Below are positions 45,407 through 57,300 of a stretch of 64,000 nt of DNA, piece after piece (positions within the stretch are counted from its first letter, which is position 1; each line of letters starts with the position of its first letter). The stretch covers positions 409,264,968 through 409,328,967 of the forward strand of contig NC_057811.1 in the NCBI RefSeq assembly GCF_018294505.1, read 5' to 3'. The DNA comes from Triticum aestivum. Taxonomy: Eukaryota > Streptophyta > Magnoliopsida > Poales > Poaceae. The notes under the pieces are model-generated. The model saw only the letters and a list, made by a program, of their open reading frames with translations, did not search any database and was not told the DNA's origin. A program made the position numbers and the translations under genes.

Positions 45407-46984
45407 TGATACGTCTCCAACGTATCTATAATTTTGATTGTTCCATGCTATATTATATTCTGTTTTGGACATTATTGGGCTTTATTATACACTTTTATAT
45501 TACTTTTGGGACAAACCTATTAACCGGAGGCCCATCCCAGAATTGTTGTTTTTTGCCTATTTCAGAGTTTCCCAGAAAAAGAATATCAAACGGAGTCCAA
45601 ACGGAATGAAACCTTCGGGAACGTGATTTTCGGAACGAACGTGATCCAGAGGACTTGGACCCTACGTCAAGACATCAACCAGGAGGCCGCAAGGTAGGGG
45701 GCACGCCTACCCCCCTCCCCAGGCACGCCCTCCACCCTCGTGGCCCCCTGTTGCTCCACCGACGTACTCCTTCCTCCTATATATACCTACGTACCCCCAA
45801 ACTACCAGATATGGAGCCAAAAACCTAATTCCACCGCCGCAACCTTCTGTAAACATGAGATCCCATCTTGGGGCCTATTCCGGAGCTCCGCCGGAGGGGG
45901 CATCAATCATGGAGGGCTTCTACATCAACACCATAGCCTCTCCGATGATGTGTGAGTAGTTTACCTCAGACCTTCGGGTCCATAGTTATTAGCTAGATGG
46001 CTTCTTCTCTCTTTTTGGATCTCAATACAATGTTCTCCCCCTCTCTCGTGGATATCTATTCAATGTAATCTTCTTTTGCGGTGTGTTTGTTGAGACCGAT
46101 GAATTGTGGGTTTATGATCAAGTTTATCTATGAACAATATTTGAATCTTCTGAATTCTTTTATGTATGATTGGTTATCTTTGCAAGTCTCTTCGAATTAT
46201 CAGTTTGGTTTGGCCTACTAGATTGATCTTTCTTGCAATGGGAGAAGTGCTTAGCTTTGGGTTCAATCTTGCGGTGTCCTTTCCCAGTGACAGTAGGGGC
46301 AGCAAGGCACGTATTGTATTGTTGCCATCGAGGATAACAAGATGGGGTTTATATCATATTGCATGAATTTATCCCTCTACATCATGTCATCTTCCTTAAA
46401 GTGTTACTCTGTTCTTATGAACTTAATACTCTAGATGCATGCTGGATAGCGGTCGATGTGTGGAGTAATAGTAGTAGATGCAGACAGGAGTCGGTCTACT
46501 TGTCTCGGATGTGATGCCTATATAAATGATCATACCTAGATATTCTCATAACTATGCTCAGTTCTGTCAATTGCTCAATAGTAATTTGTTCACCCACCGT
46601 AAATACTTATGCTCTTGAGAGAAGCCACTAGTGAAACCTATGGCCCCCGGGTCTATTTTCCATCATATTAATCTTCCAACACTTAGCTATTTCCGTTGCC
46701 TTTTATTTTTCTTTTATTTTACTTTGCATATTTATCATAAAAATACCAAAAATAGTATCCTGTCATATCTATCAGATCTCACTCTCGTAAGTGACCGTGT
46801 AGGGATTGACAACCCCTTATCGCGTTGGTTGCGAGGATTTATTTGTTTGTGTAGGTGCGAGGGACTCGTGCGTGGCCTCCTACTGGATTGATACCTTGGT
46901 TCTCAAAAACTGAGGGAAATACTTACGCTACTTTACTGCATCACCCTTTCCTCGGAAAACCAACACAGTGCTCAAGAGGTAGTA
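45407..46984 (+). repeat. 5' LTR of the complete element
   Basis: Contains CCTATATATACC near 45778 as probable promoter. It aligns with the solo LTR at 11783-13364 and with the 3' LTR at 50895. Confidence 0.95.
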
Positions 46985-46995
46985 AGAAGGATTTC

Positions 46996-47014
46996 TGGCG
47001 CCGTTGCCGGGGAG
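46996..47014 (+). promoter_or_regulatory. Primer-binding site, Asp-tRNA type
   Basis: TGGCGCCGTTGCCGGGGAG is complementary to the 3' end of plant tRNA-Asp. It starts 11 bp after the LTR, a wider spacing than usual. A second copy of TTTCTGGCGCCGTTGCCGGG lies at about 47061, 67 bp further on. Confidence 0.85.
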
Positions 47015-47272
47015 GCTTACGCAAGGTCAAGTCAAGAGTTGGACTCCCGACAACGAGCCATTTCTGGCGCCGTTGCCGGGGAGTCTACACAAAAGTCAAC
47101 ATACCAAGTACCCATCACATACCCTTATCTCCCGCATTACATTATTTGCCATTTGCCTCTCGTTTTCCTCTCCCCCACTTCACCCTTGCCGTTTTATTTG
47201 CCCTCTCTTTTTCGTTTGCCTCTTTTTGTCCGTCTCTTATTTGCTCGTATGTTGGATTGCTTGCTTGTCATT

Positions 47273-48084
47273 ATGGCTAGTCCCTTATCTTCTCCGTTGT
47301 CTCCCGAGAATGAAGTTCTTAATTTTAAGCAAAGGGAGGGAGAAAATCTAAAAGACGCTTGGTATAGAATTTGCAATGCCCAAAATAGATCTACCAGGAA
47401 GCAATCTACTTCCGTTCTTCTCCGCAATTTTTATGTAGGCGCTACTCCTTGGTATAGATATATCCTTGATACCATTACCGGAGGGAATTTCTTGGGTAGC
47501 ATACTTTTGATTCTTATAATGCTATGATAGATTTGTTTGGCTCACCACCTATTTTGGTTAATGGAACTATATTAACTTTGGAGCATGTAATGCAAAGACT
47601 TGAAATTATTGAAAATAAAGTTGCTACCGTAGAGTTAATTGAAAATTTGGATAAAAAGATCCACAACCAAATTACCCAATATGGATCTAAAGTAGGAGTC
47701 ACTTTGAAAAATATTGAGGAGAAGGAACCCATAGTTAATGAAAGAATAAATCAGGATTCCACTAGAATCGATAAACTTGAGGGTATCATTACCAACTTGG
47801 GAACCGCTTTTTCTTCTGTAAAGAGTACTCCAAGCCCTCCAACTAAAATTGCATAGCTTATGTATGTTCCTAAAAATAAGGGTGAATCCTCTAGTAAGGA
47901 AACTGCGGATCTCAAATCTATAAGTATTCATCCCAATCTTTTTGCTATCATTAAGGAACCATTTGCTACAAATGAATTTTTCGGTTATGTGCCTAGAAGT
48001 TTGATATTTAATAAAAATAAAGAAACTCCTAAGGATGATAGATGTCTCATTGAAGGATTGCCTACCAAAGATGGCAATGCCTAG
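47273..48084 (+). pseudogene. Gag-like ORF of the complete element, with frameshift and stop
   Basis: Starts MASPLSSPLSPENEVLNFKQ and contains the gag-type helix segment LKDAWYRICNAQNRS...LRNFYVG. A frame change near 47500 separates it from the continuation NAMIDLFGSPPILVNGTILT, which is followed by a coiled-coil-like stretch. TAG at 47854-47856 interrupts before MYVPKNKGESSSKET..., and TAG ends the reading at 48082-48084. No zinc knuckle or enzymatic domain. It is a non-autonomous gag derivative, probably no longer coding. Confidence 0.6.
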
Positions 48085-50894
48085 ATCTATCCTTGCTTTT
48101 ATGCCTAGCTAGGGGCGTTAAACGATAGCGCTTGTTGGGAGGCAACCCAATTTTATTTTTAGTTTTTTTTTTGCTTTTTGCTTCTGTTTAGGAATAAATC
48201 TTTGATCTAGCCTCTGGTTAGACTTGTTTTTATGTTTTAATTAGTGTTTGTGCCAAGTTTAACCTATAGGATCTTCTTGGATGATAGTTATTTGATCTTG
48301 CTGTAATTTCCAGAAACTTTCTGTTCACAAAAATAATTGTTAAAAATCACCAGAACGTGATAAAATATTTATTCCAATTGCTTCTGATCAATAAACAAAT
48401 TGTATAGGTCGTCCTATTTTTTCTGAATTTTTGGATTTCCAAAAGTTTGCGTTAGTTACAGATTACTACAGACTGTTCAGTTTTTGACAGATTCTGTTTT
48501 TTCGTGTGTTGTTTGCTTATTTTGATGAATCTATGGCTAGTAAAATAGTTTATAAACCATAGAGAAGTTGGAATACAGTAGGTTTAACACCAATATAAAT
48601 AAATAATGAGTTCATTACAGTACCTTGAAGTGGTCTTTTGTTTTCTTTCGCTAACGGAGCTCACGAGATTTTCTATTAAGTTTTGTGCTGTGAAGTTTTC
48701 AAGTTTTGGGTGAAAGATTTGATGGATTATGGAACAAGAGTGGCAAGAGCCTAAGCTTGGGGATGCCCATGGCACCCCAAGATAATCTAAGGACACCTAA
48801 AAGCCAAAGCTTGGGGATGCCCCGGAAGGCATCCCCTCTTTCGTCTACTTCCATCGGTAACTTTACTTGGAGCTATATTTTTATTCACCACATGATATGT
48901 GTTTTGCTTGGAGCGTCTTGTATTATTTGAGTCTTTACTTTTTAGTTTGCCACAATCATCTTTTCTGTACACACCTTTTGAGAGAGACACACTTGATTCG
49001 GAAATTGTTAGAATACTCTATGTGCTTCACTTATATCTTTTGAGTTATATAGTTTTTGCTCTAGTACTTCACTTATATCTTTTAGAGCACGGTGGTGGAT
49101 TTGTTTTATAGAAACTATTGTTCTCTCATGCTTCACTTAGATTATTTTGAGAGTCCTACAAAAAGCATGGTAGTTTGCTTTGACAATGATAGGCATTCAA
49201 GATAAGTAAAACAAATTTTCTTATGAGTGTGTTGAATATTATGAGAAGTTTGATGCTTGATAATTGTTTTGAGATATGAAGATGGTGATATTAGAGTCAT
49301 TCTAGTTGAGTAGTTTTGGATTTGAGAAATACTTGTGTTAAAGTTTGTGATTCCCGTAGCATGCACATATGGTGAACCGTTATGTGATGAAGTCAGAGCA
49401 TAATTTATTTATCGATTGTCTTCCTTATGAGTGGCGGTCGGGGACGAGCGATGGTCTTTTCCTACCAATCTATCCCCTAGGAGCATGCGCGTAATACTTT
49501 GCTTTGATAACTTGTAGATTTTTGCAATAAGTATATGAGTTCTTTATGACTAATGTTGAGTCCATGGATTATACACACTTTTCTTCCTTCCACCATTGAT
49601 AGCCTCTCTAATACCGCGCACTTTTCGCCGGTATCATACACCCACCATATACCTTCCTCAAAACAGCCACCATACCTACCTATCATGGCATTTCCATAGC
49701 CATTCCGAGATATATTGCCATGCAACTTACCACCATTTCGTTTACTATGACACGCTCCATCATTGTCATATTGCTTCGCATGATCATGTAGTTGACATTG
49801 TATTTGTGGCAAAGCCACCGTTCATAATTCTTTCATACATGTCGCTCTAGATTCATTGCATATCCCGGTACACCGCCGGAGGCATTCATATAGAGTCATA
49901 TTTTGTTCTAAGTATTGAGTTGTAATTGTTGAGTTGTAAGTAAATAAAAGTGTGATGATCATCATTATTAGAGCATTGTCCTAAGTGAGGAAAGGATGAT
50001 GGAGACTATGATTCCCCCACAAGTCGGGATGAGAATCCGGACTAAATAAAAATAGAGGCCATAAAAAAAGGAGAAAAGGCCCAAATAAAAAAAATGAGAG
50101 AAAAAGAGAGAAGGGACAATGCTACTATCCTTTTACCACACTTGTGCTTCAAAGTAGCACCATGATCTTCATGATAGAGAGTCTCTTATGATATCACTTT
50201 CATATACTAGTGGGAATTTTTCATTATAGAACTTGGCTTGTATATTCCAATGATGGGCTTCCTCAAAATGCCCTAGGTCTTCGTGAGCAAGCAAGTTGGA
50301 TGCACACCCACTTAGTTTCTTTTGTTGAGCTTTCATATACTTATAGCTCTAGTGCATCCGTTGCATGGCAATCCCTACTCACTCACATTGATATCTATTG
50401 ATGGGCATCTCCATAGCCCGTTGATACACCTAGTTGATGTGAGACTATCTTCTCCTTTTTGTCTTCTCCACGACCACCATTCTATTCCACATATAGTGCT
50501 ATGTCCATGGCTCACGCTCATGTATCGCGTGAAAGTTGAAAAAGTTTGAGAACACTAAAAGTATGAAACAATTGCTTGGCTTGTCATCGGGGTTGTGCAT
50601 GATTTATATTTTGTGTGGTGAAGATAGAGCATAGCCAGACTATATGATTTTGTAGGGATAACTTTCTTTGGCCATGTTATTTTGAGAAGACACAATTGCT
50701 TAGTTAGTATGCTTGAACTATTATTATTTTTATGTCAATATTAAACTTTTGTCTTGAATCTTTTGGATCTGAATATTCATACCACAATTAAGAAGAATTA
50801 CATTGAAATTATGCCAAGTAGCATTCCACATCAAAAATTCTGTTTTTATCATTTACCTACTCGAGGACGAGCAGGAATTAAGCTTGGGGATGCT
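48085..50894 (+). other. Non-coding internal region of the complete element
   Basis: 2.8 kb without enzymatic domains. It carries the conserved hairpin GCGCTTGTTGGGAGGCAACC (48138) and three AAGCTTGGGGATGC motifs (about 48748, 48810 and 50881), the last being the probable polypurine tract just before the 3' LTR. 48690-50280 matches the inverted element at 35850-38000. Confidence 0.7.
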
Positions 50895-52476
50895 TGATAC
50901 GTCTCCAACGTATCTATAATTTTTGATTGTTCCATGCTATATTATATTCTGTTTTGGACATTATTGGGCTTTATTATACACTTTTATATTACTTTTGGGA
51001 CTAACCTATTAACCGGAGGCCCAGCCCAGAATTGCTGTTTTTTGCCTATTTCAGAGTTTCGTAGAAAAAGAATATCAAACAGAGTCCAAATGGAATGAAA
51101 CCTTTGGGAACGTGATTTTCGGAACGAACGTGATCCAGAGGACTTGGACCCTACGTTAAGACATCAACCAGGAGGCCACGAGGTAGGGGGCGCGCCTACC
51201 CCCCCAGGCGCGCCCTCCACCCTCGTGGGCCCCCTGTTGCTCCACCGACGTACTCCTTCCTCCTATATATACCTACGTACCCCCAAACTACCAGATACGG
51301 AGCCAAAAACCTAATTCCACCGCCGCAACCTTCTGTACCCGTGAGATCCCATCTTGGGCCCTGTTCTGGAGCTCCGCCGGAGGGGGCATTGATCACGGAG
51401 GGCTTCTACATCAACACCATAGCCTCTCCGATGATGTGTGAGTAGTTTACCTCAGACCTTTGGGTCCATAGTTATTAGCTAGATGGTTTCTTCTCTCTTT
51501 TTGGATCTCAATACAATGTTCTCCCCCTCTCTCGTGGAGATCTATTCGATGTAATCTTCTTTTGCGGTGTGTTTGTTGAGACCGATGAATTATGGGTTTA
51601 TGATCAAGTTTATCTATGAACAATATTTGAATCTTCTGAATTCTTTTATGTATGATTGGTTATCTTTGCAAGTCTCTTCGAATTATCAGTTTGGTTTGGC
51701 CTACTAGATTGATCTATCTTGCAATGGGAGAAGTGCTTAGCTTTGGGTTCAATCTTGCGGTGTCCTTTCCCAGTGACAGTAGGGACAGCAAGGCACGTAT
51801 TGTATTGTTGCCATCGAGGATAACAAGATGGGGTTTATATCATATTGCATGAATTTATCCCTCTACATCATGTCATCTTGCTTAAAGCGTCACTCTGTTC
51901 TTTTGAACTTAATACTCCAGATGCATGCTGGATAGCGGTCGATGTGTGGAGTAATAGTAGTAGATGCAGGCAGGAGTCGGTCTACTTGTCTCGGACGTGA
52001 TGCCTATATACATGATCATACCTAGATATTCTCATAACTATGCTCAATTCTGTCATTTGCTCAACAGTAATTTGTTCACCCACCGTAAATACTTATGCTC
52101 TTGAGAGAAGCCACTAGTGAAACCTATGTTCCTCGGGTCTAGTTTCCATCATATTAATCTTCCAACACTTAGCTATTTCCGTTGCCTTTTATTTTGCTTT
52201 TATTTTACTTTGCATCTTTATCATAAAAATACCAAAAATATTATCCTATCATATCTATCATATCTCACTCTCGTAAGTGACCATGTAGGGATTGACAACC
52301 CCTTATCGCGTTGGTTGCGAGGATTTATTTGTTTATGTAGGTGCGAGGGACTCGTGCGTGGCCTCGTACTGGATTGATACCTTGGTTCTCAAAAACTGAG
52401 GGAAATACTTATGCTACTTTGTTGCATCACCCTTTCCTCTTCAAGGGAAAACCAACACAGTGGTCAAAAGGTAGCA
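50895..52476 (+). repeat. 3' LTR of the complete element
   Basis: 1,582 bp, TGATACGTC...GGTAGCA, nearly identical to 45407-46984. Confidence 0.95.
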
Positions 52477-54199
52477 GAGAACGGCAGCAGGAGGAGCCGC
52501 CGAGGGCTACCCCCAACATGCCCCCCCTCGACTACGCCGCCCCGAGGGATGTCCCCGGCAAGGGCATCCACCACCGAGCCCACGCCCATGGAGGAGGAGG
52601 AGGAGACGAACTTGGGTGCCGGTGGTTCCACCCCGGTAACGAACGTTGGCGGGGAGGGCGCCACTTCTTCCCAGCCCGGTGCAGGTAAGTTCGCTCAACT
52701 CCCGTCCCTGTTCTTCCTTCTTATTCTTGGGCCTTGACCTCGGCTCTGCCTCATTCCCTTTCTTGGTGTCCAGGCCCTTCCCCGGCGGACCGGGAGGACA
52801 TCGACACCGTCATCGAGGAAGTCGCCAGGGACGCCGAGGCCGACAAGATCGCCGCCGAGGAGGCCACGAAGACCGCTACTGAGGACGCCGCCAAGGGGCC
52901 CGGTGAGGAGGCCGGCAAGGCCGCTGCCGAGGAGGGGATGGTAGATGACCAGCCTTCCTCCTCCGCTGCCTCCGGCTCGGGCAAGTACCTCAAGGTGAGC
53001 GACGATCTGTTTGTCCACCTCCCAGGGACGCCGAGCACCAGGGCGCCCATCGAGGGAGAGGTGTTCAAAGACGAGGTGCTTGCCGCCGCCGGGCTTGAGG
53101 TTGTTGACAAACCGAGCGCCAATGGCGGCGGTTCCGAGGAGGAGTCCTTCGAGCCATGGGCGCCAACTTCCAGAAGCTCCACGCGCTTCACCGTGCCCGC
53201 CTGGACAAGGCCAAGTCCAGGATGGCAGCGGTGGACAAGGCAGAGGCGGATCTCACGGGACACGTCGCCGAGACGCAGGCCTGGTTCCGCCAAGTCCACA
53301 AGAAACTGAAGGTTGCCCAGGATCTGCTGGCTGAGGGCAAACATGAGCTTATCTTGAAGCAGGCTGATATCGAGAAGGCCCAGGAGCTGGCGAGGGAGCA
53401 GGCCACCAAGGACGAGGCCGCTCGCCACCAGCACCAGGCCGAGCTAAACTCCCAGGAGGAGGACCTTGCCGCTCATGGGGAGAAGCTCGCCTCCACACTC
53501 CGCGGCAAGGATGAGGAGATCAGGAAGCTTGTCGCGCAGCGGACTCAGGAGCTGGAGCAGAGGCACAAGGAGGCACTCAATGCTCAGGCCCAGGTCCATG
53601 CCAACAAGGTGAAAGAGCTGGAGGTGGAGCGGGATGGGCTGAAGGAACATGCTCTGAAGGTGGCGAACACTACAAAAAAAAGACACATCCGTGACATTTT
53701 GGGCCGAATGAAAAAAATTTCTGTCATACTTATGACACTTCTTTGACGATAATTATGATAAAACCCGGTATCATAATAGATGTGGTGGGGTCCTACTTCT
53801 ATGACAAAAAATCATGACAGAAAATGGGCTTTTCTTCTTGGGCGGGCCGGAGACGCAGTTGCATGACATTCTTTGGGCCGTCCATGACAGAAAAAACCGT
53901 GGTAGAAGCGAGGGCGAGGAAAATATCGGGGTGTTCCCGGTTAGGGTGGGTGGTCGGGGCCGAGCGATGCGTGTTTCTCTTGCACACGCACGCGCGTGGG
54001 GTGCGAGGCGTTGGGCTCTAACTGAACCCGAGCGAGGCGTTGGGCTCTAACTGAACCCGAGCGATTGCACTACAGGCTACGCGTTACTGCACCCGAGCGA
54101 TCGATCGATGGCTGTTAACTGAACCCGATCGAGCGATTCCTTCGCTACTGCTGCTAACTGAAGCCAATCGATGCTGCCTCTGGATGAAGAGTGAGCGTT

Positions 54200-54630
54200 T
54201 CTGGTGGGGAGGTTTGGATGAACAGTTCCCGGTGGGGGTGGATGAACAGGACCCCGTGGTGTTGCCTCTGGATGAACAGGACCCCGATCAATCGAGCCGG
54301 TTGGGGCTGGATGAACAGGACCCCGTGGAGGGCTGGATGAACAGGACCCCGTGGAGGGCTGGATGAACAGGACCACCCCGTGGAGGGCAGGATGAACAGT
54401 AGACGGTGGAGGGCTGGATCAACAGTAGCCCGTGGAGGGGTGGTTGAACAGGAGCCCGTGGAGAGGGCTGGTTGAACAGTAGCCGGTGGAGTAGCGCGCG
54501 GTGGAGGCTGGATGAACAGGAGCCCGTGGATGAACAGTCGCAGGTGGGGGCTGGAGGAGGTCGACGGTGGATGAACAGTAGCCCGTGGAGGCTGGAGGGG
54601 GTCGACGGTGGAGATGAACAGTATCCCGTG
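54200..54630 (+). repeat. Minisatellite, ~26-bp unit
   Basis: GGCTGGATGAACAGGACCCC GTGGAG-type units recur about 15 times with drift (GAACAGTAGCC variants). Long minus-strand ORFs here reflect the missing stops in the repeat and are not genes. Confidence 0.9.
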
Positions 54631-54639
54631 GAGTCCCGT

Positions 54640-54890
54640 TTTGAGGTACGCCACACCCCTCCCGATGAACAGGACCCCCGTTTCGACCGTAGCGCTCCAA
54701 CACAAGTCCGTTTCCTCCGTTTTGTGGTACACCACACCCCTCCCGATCAACAGGACCCCCGTTTCGACCGTAGGAGGTCCGTTTCCTCCGTTTTGCGGTA
54801 CGCCAGACCCCTCCCGATGAACAGGATCCCGTTTCGACCGTGGCCGGTCGAACACAAGGCCGTTTCCTCCGTTCTGCGGTACGCCAGGCC
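54640..54890 (+). repeat. Tandem repeat, three copies of ~75-95 bp
   Basis: Each copy contains CCGTTTTGNGGTACNCCA, CCCCTCCCGATGAACAGGA and CCCGTTTCGACCGT. Confidence 0.85.
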
Positions 54891-55239
54891 TCGTTTCCAT
54901 CGGCTGTTCCGTCCAAGCCGGTTGGCTCCCACGCGTTCCGTTGCCTCCCGATGAACACGACGCATTCCGTTGCCTCCCCATGAACACAATGACGACGCAG
55001 TTTCTCCGTTCCGACCCAGCCATGCACACGAGCCCTGGCCGTACGTATGCGCGAGTAGGCATTCGAGACCCTGGCCGTATGTACGTACGTGGCCGTATTT
55101 TCGTTCTTGCACCCTCGCCGCTGTACGAACGTGTACATGCTACGTGCGCGCCTCTACTACGACACGTGCACGCCTCTACATCGACCAGTATGTACGTACA
55201 CGTTCGCAACCAGAATGACAACGCTACGTACGCTTCGAC

Positions 55240-57230
55240 CAGGTGGGTCCCGACTGTCAGGTACTTCCTTGCGTGCGAAGATGTAGCTGGTGGGTCCCAG
55301 TAGTCAGGGGGCGAATCGTTTTTTTTGCCCGGACGCACTTCCTTGCGTGCGAAGATGTAGCTGGTGGGTCCCAGCAGTCAGGGGGAAACATTTTTTTCGC
55401 GAAACACGGTGGCCCGTCCGGTGGGTCCCCGCTCAGGTGGAGGAATAATTATTTTGCGCGTAATAAGGAGGCACTTCCTTGCTGCGGTCGTGGACCCAGC
55501 TGTCAGCCTCTCCACGTATAGTCCACGTCCATTGGAAGCCGTTCCTTGACCACGTTGACCACGCCGCGCCGAGAGCACCAGGGCGGTGGACGACGGCGAG
55601 GCCTAGGAAGGGGACGACGCGGAGCCGGTGAAGACACGGCAGTGGAAGCCCGCTCGGAGAGGAGTACGAGGGTTCACTGGTTCGACTACGGTGTGAGGCC
55701 GCCGTCGCCGCAGGGCCTGGCCAGCGGCCGGGAATTGTAGGGGGCAGTGAGGCCTTCGCGGTAGCACAGCTGGCCACGGGAGGCAGGAGCATGCGGCACG
55801 ACCGGCGCTGCTTTGGGCGGCTGGAGCAAGAAGACTAGAGGTTGAAGAAGCACTACGGCCGTTGGATGGACATCGTACGGTCACTTGAGCTAGAATCGTT
55901 CATATTGACTAAGTTGACAAAGCCCTCCGTCCCCGTCAACTTAGTAGGCCCACTAGTCAGCCACCCACCAAGGTGGGTCCCAACTAGCAGGGGGAGTATT
56001 CATTTTTTTGTGCGTAATAAGGAGGCACTTCCGGTGGGTCCGAGCTGACAGCGGGAGGAACGTTTTTTTACGAAATACGGTGACCCGTCCGGTGGGTCCC
56101 AGCAGTCAGGGGGGAAACGTTTTTTTCGCAAAATACGGTGGCCCGTCCGGTGGGTCCCTGCTGTTAGGTGGAGGAATCATTATTTTCCATGTAATAAGGA
56201 GGCACTTCCTTGCTGCGGTTGTGGACCCAGCTGTCAGCCTCTCCACGTATAGTACACTTCCGATGGAAGTCGTTCCTTGACCACGTTGACCACGCCGCGT
56301 TCCGTTGCATGCATGCGTCCATGGGCGTGGTGCGTCCCCACTGTTAGCCTCTCACGTACAGTCATCTTTCGATGACTCTCGGTTGTTGACCACGTTGACC
56401 ACACCGTGCCGAGCGCACCAAAGGCCGGTAGACGACGGCGAGGCCCCAGACTGGAACGACCCGGAGATGGGGAAGATGGGGCAGTGGAGTCGCAGATGGA
56501 GAGGAGTGGGAAACTTGACTGGTTCGGGTGCGCGGCAGCACAGCCGCGGTGCCGCCCACGGGAGACAGGAGCAAGAACAGAGGTTGAAGAAGGAGCACGG
56601 CTGTTGGATTAACATCCAACGGTCCAGCTGCTAGAATCATTTGTTGATTAAGTTGACAAAGCCCTGCGTACATGTCCGCTTAGTAGGCCCACAAGTCAGC
56701 CACCAAATCTGACGGGTCCCAGCTGTCAACAGGAGGAATAATTTTTTCGCATAACAAGGAGGCACTTCCTTCCGTGCGAAGATACAGCCGGTGGGTCCCA
56801 GCTGTCAGGTGGAGGAAACATTTTCTTCATCTTAATAAGGAGGAACTTTCCTTGTGTGCGACCATGGACCTCGTGGGTCCCAGCCGTCAGGCTCTCCACG
56901 TATCGTCCTCTTCCGATGACTCTCGTTTGTTGACCACGCCGCACCGAGCACAGCGAGGTGGTGGACGACGGCGAGGCCCCGGACGGGAACGACTCGGAGA
57001 TGGGAAGACGCGGCAGTGGAGTCGCAGATTGAGTGGAGGAGAAGGGTTATAACTGGTTCTGGTGCGGCGTGGGGCTGCAGTCGGTGGAGAATAATAGGAG
57101 GTGTGGAGGGGTGGAGGGATAGCCTGGCCGGCGGTGGGGTAGCGCTTCGCAGCGATGCGTGCTAAGCAAAGCCAATAGCCGCCGGAGGCCGGACCAGGCG
57201 GTCCCGGCGACGCTGGAGGAAGAAGACGAG
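55240..57230 (+). repeat. Large tandem duplications (~0.7 kb) plus short GGTGGGTCCCAGC repeats
   Basis: Three diverged copies (roughly 55240-55900, 55970-56640 and 56690-57230) share GGTGGGTCCCAGCTGTCAG, AATAAGGAGGCACTTCCTT, CAGCCTCTCCACGTAT, TTGACCACGCCGC, and a segment with GGTGGACGACGGCGAGGCC followed by CGCGGCAGTGGA. Confidence 0.8.
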
Positions 57231-57300
57231 AGATTGAAGGTGCATGCCGACCAAGTTGACAACGCCCTGCGTAGGCTTCGACCTATTGGCCCACATGTCA

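Larger units (their letters stand above)
45407..52476 (+). mobile_element. Complete non-autonomous LTR retrotransposon (7,070 bp), gypsy-type
   Basis: The 5' LTR is 45407-46984 (1,578 bp) and the 3' LTR 50895-52476 (1,582 bp). Both start TGATACGTCTCCAACG; the 3' copy ends GGTAGCA and the 5' copy GGTAGTA. GAGAA flanks both sides (45402-45406 and 52477-52481). The primer-binding site TGGCGCCGTTGCCGGGGAG (46996-47014) matches the Asp tRNA 3' end. The LTRs differ at few sites by eye, so insertion is recent relative to its host. The internal region has only a gag-like ORF; protease, RT and integrase are absent, so it depends on another element. The name is uncertain (Sabrina/WHAM group by memory). 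Confidence 0.95.
43408..53667 (+). pseudogene. Gene with the 'putative gypsy-type transposon' (PF04195-like) domain, antisense to its host retroelement, broken and interrupted
   Basis: The start GCCGCCATGGCACCC at 43408 is an optimal context. Residues about 28-200 match the PF04195-type domain (YFPSTVDAGHLRDYF, GPNRYPFFVDYFSCGLC, then in shifted frames DFFNDVMHTYGFHLLDF and ISGCVAWIPRSQ). A second block reads LTLEMIGADFIRRRIAPL. After acidic and Pro/Ser-rich linkers comes a long coiled coil (53156-53667: KLHALHRARLDKAKSRMAAV onward). Frameshifts near 43680, 44030, 44890 and 53150 and a stop at 44031 break it. Introns are visible: donor GTAAGT at 45094, acceptor CACAG near 45172, donor GTGAGT at about 45322, donor GTAAGT at about 52684. 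A complete LTR element (45407-52476) and a CACTA (53668) interrupt it. The function is unknown; such ORFs are usually annotated as transposon proteins. Confidence 0.7.
53668..57300 (+). mobile_element. CACTA-type element, left terminus and repeat-rich body; right end not found
   Basis: CACTACAAAAAAAAGACACA begins at 53668, inserted into the coiled-coil coding region described above, with GAA (53665-53667) as possible target copy. Subterminal TGACAG/ATGACA motifs in both orientations (CTTCTATGACAAAAAATCATG) follow to about 53900. The body is GC-rich tandem repeats with no transposase. No matching inverted terminus was found before the window end, so the 3' limit is only where the repeats stop. 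Confidence 0.65.

Noticed and set aside
54154..55338. 394-codon minus-strand ORF and overlapping frames
   Set aside because: Driven by the 26-bp and 75-95-bp tandem repeats; no domain, and frames are open on several registers.
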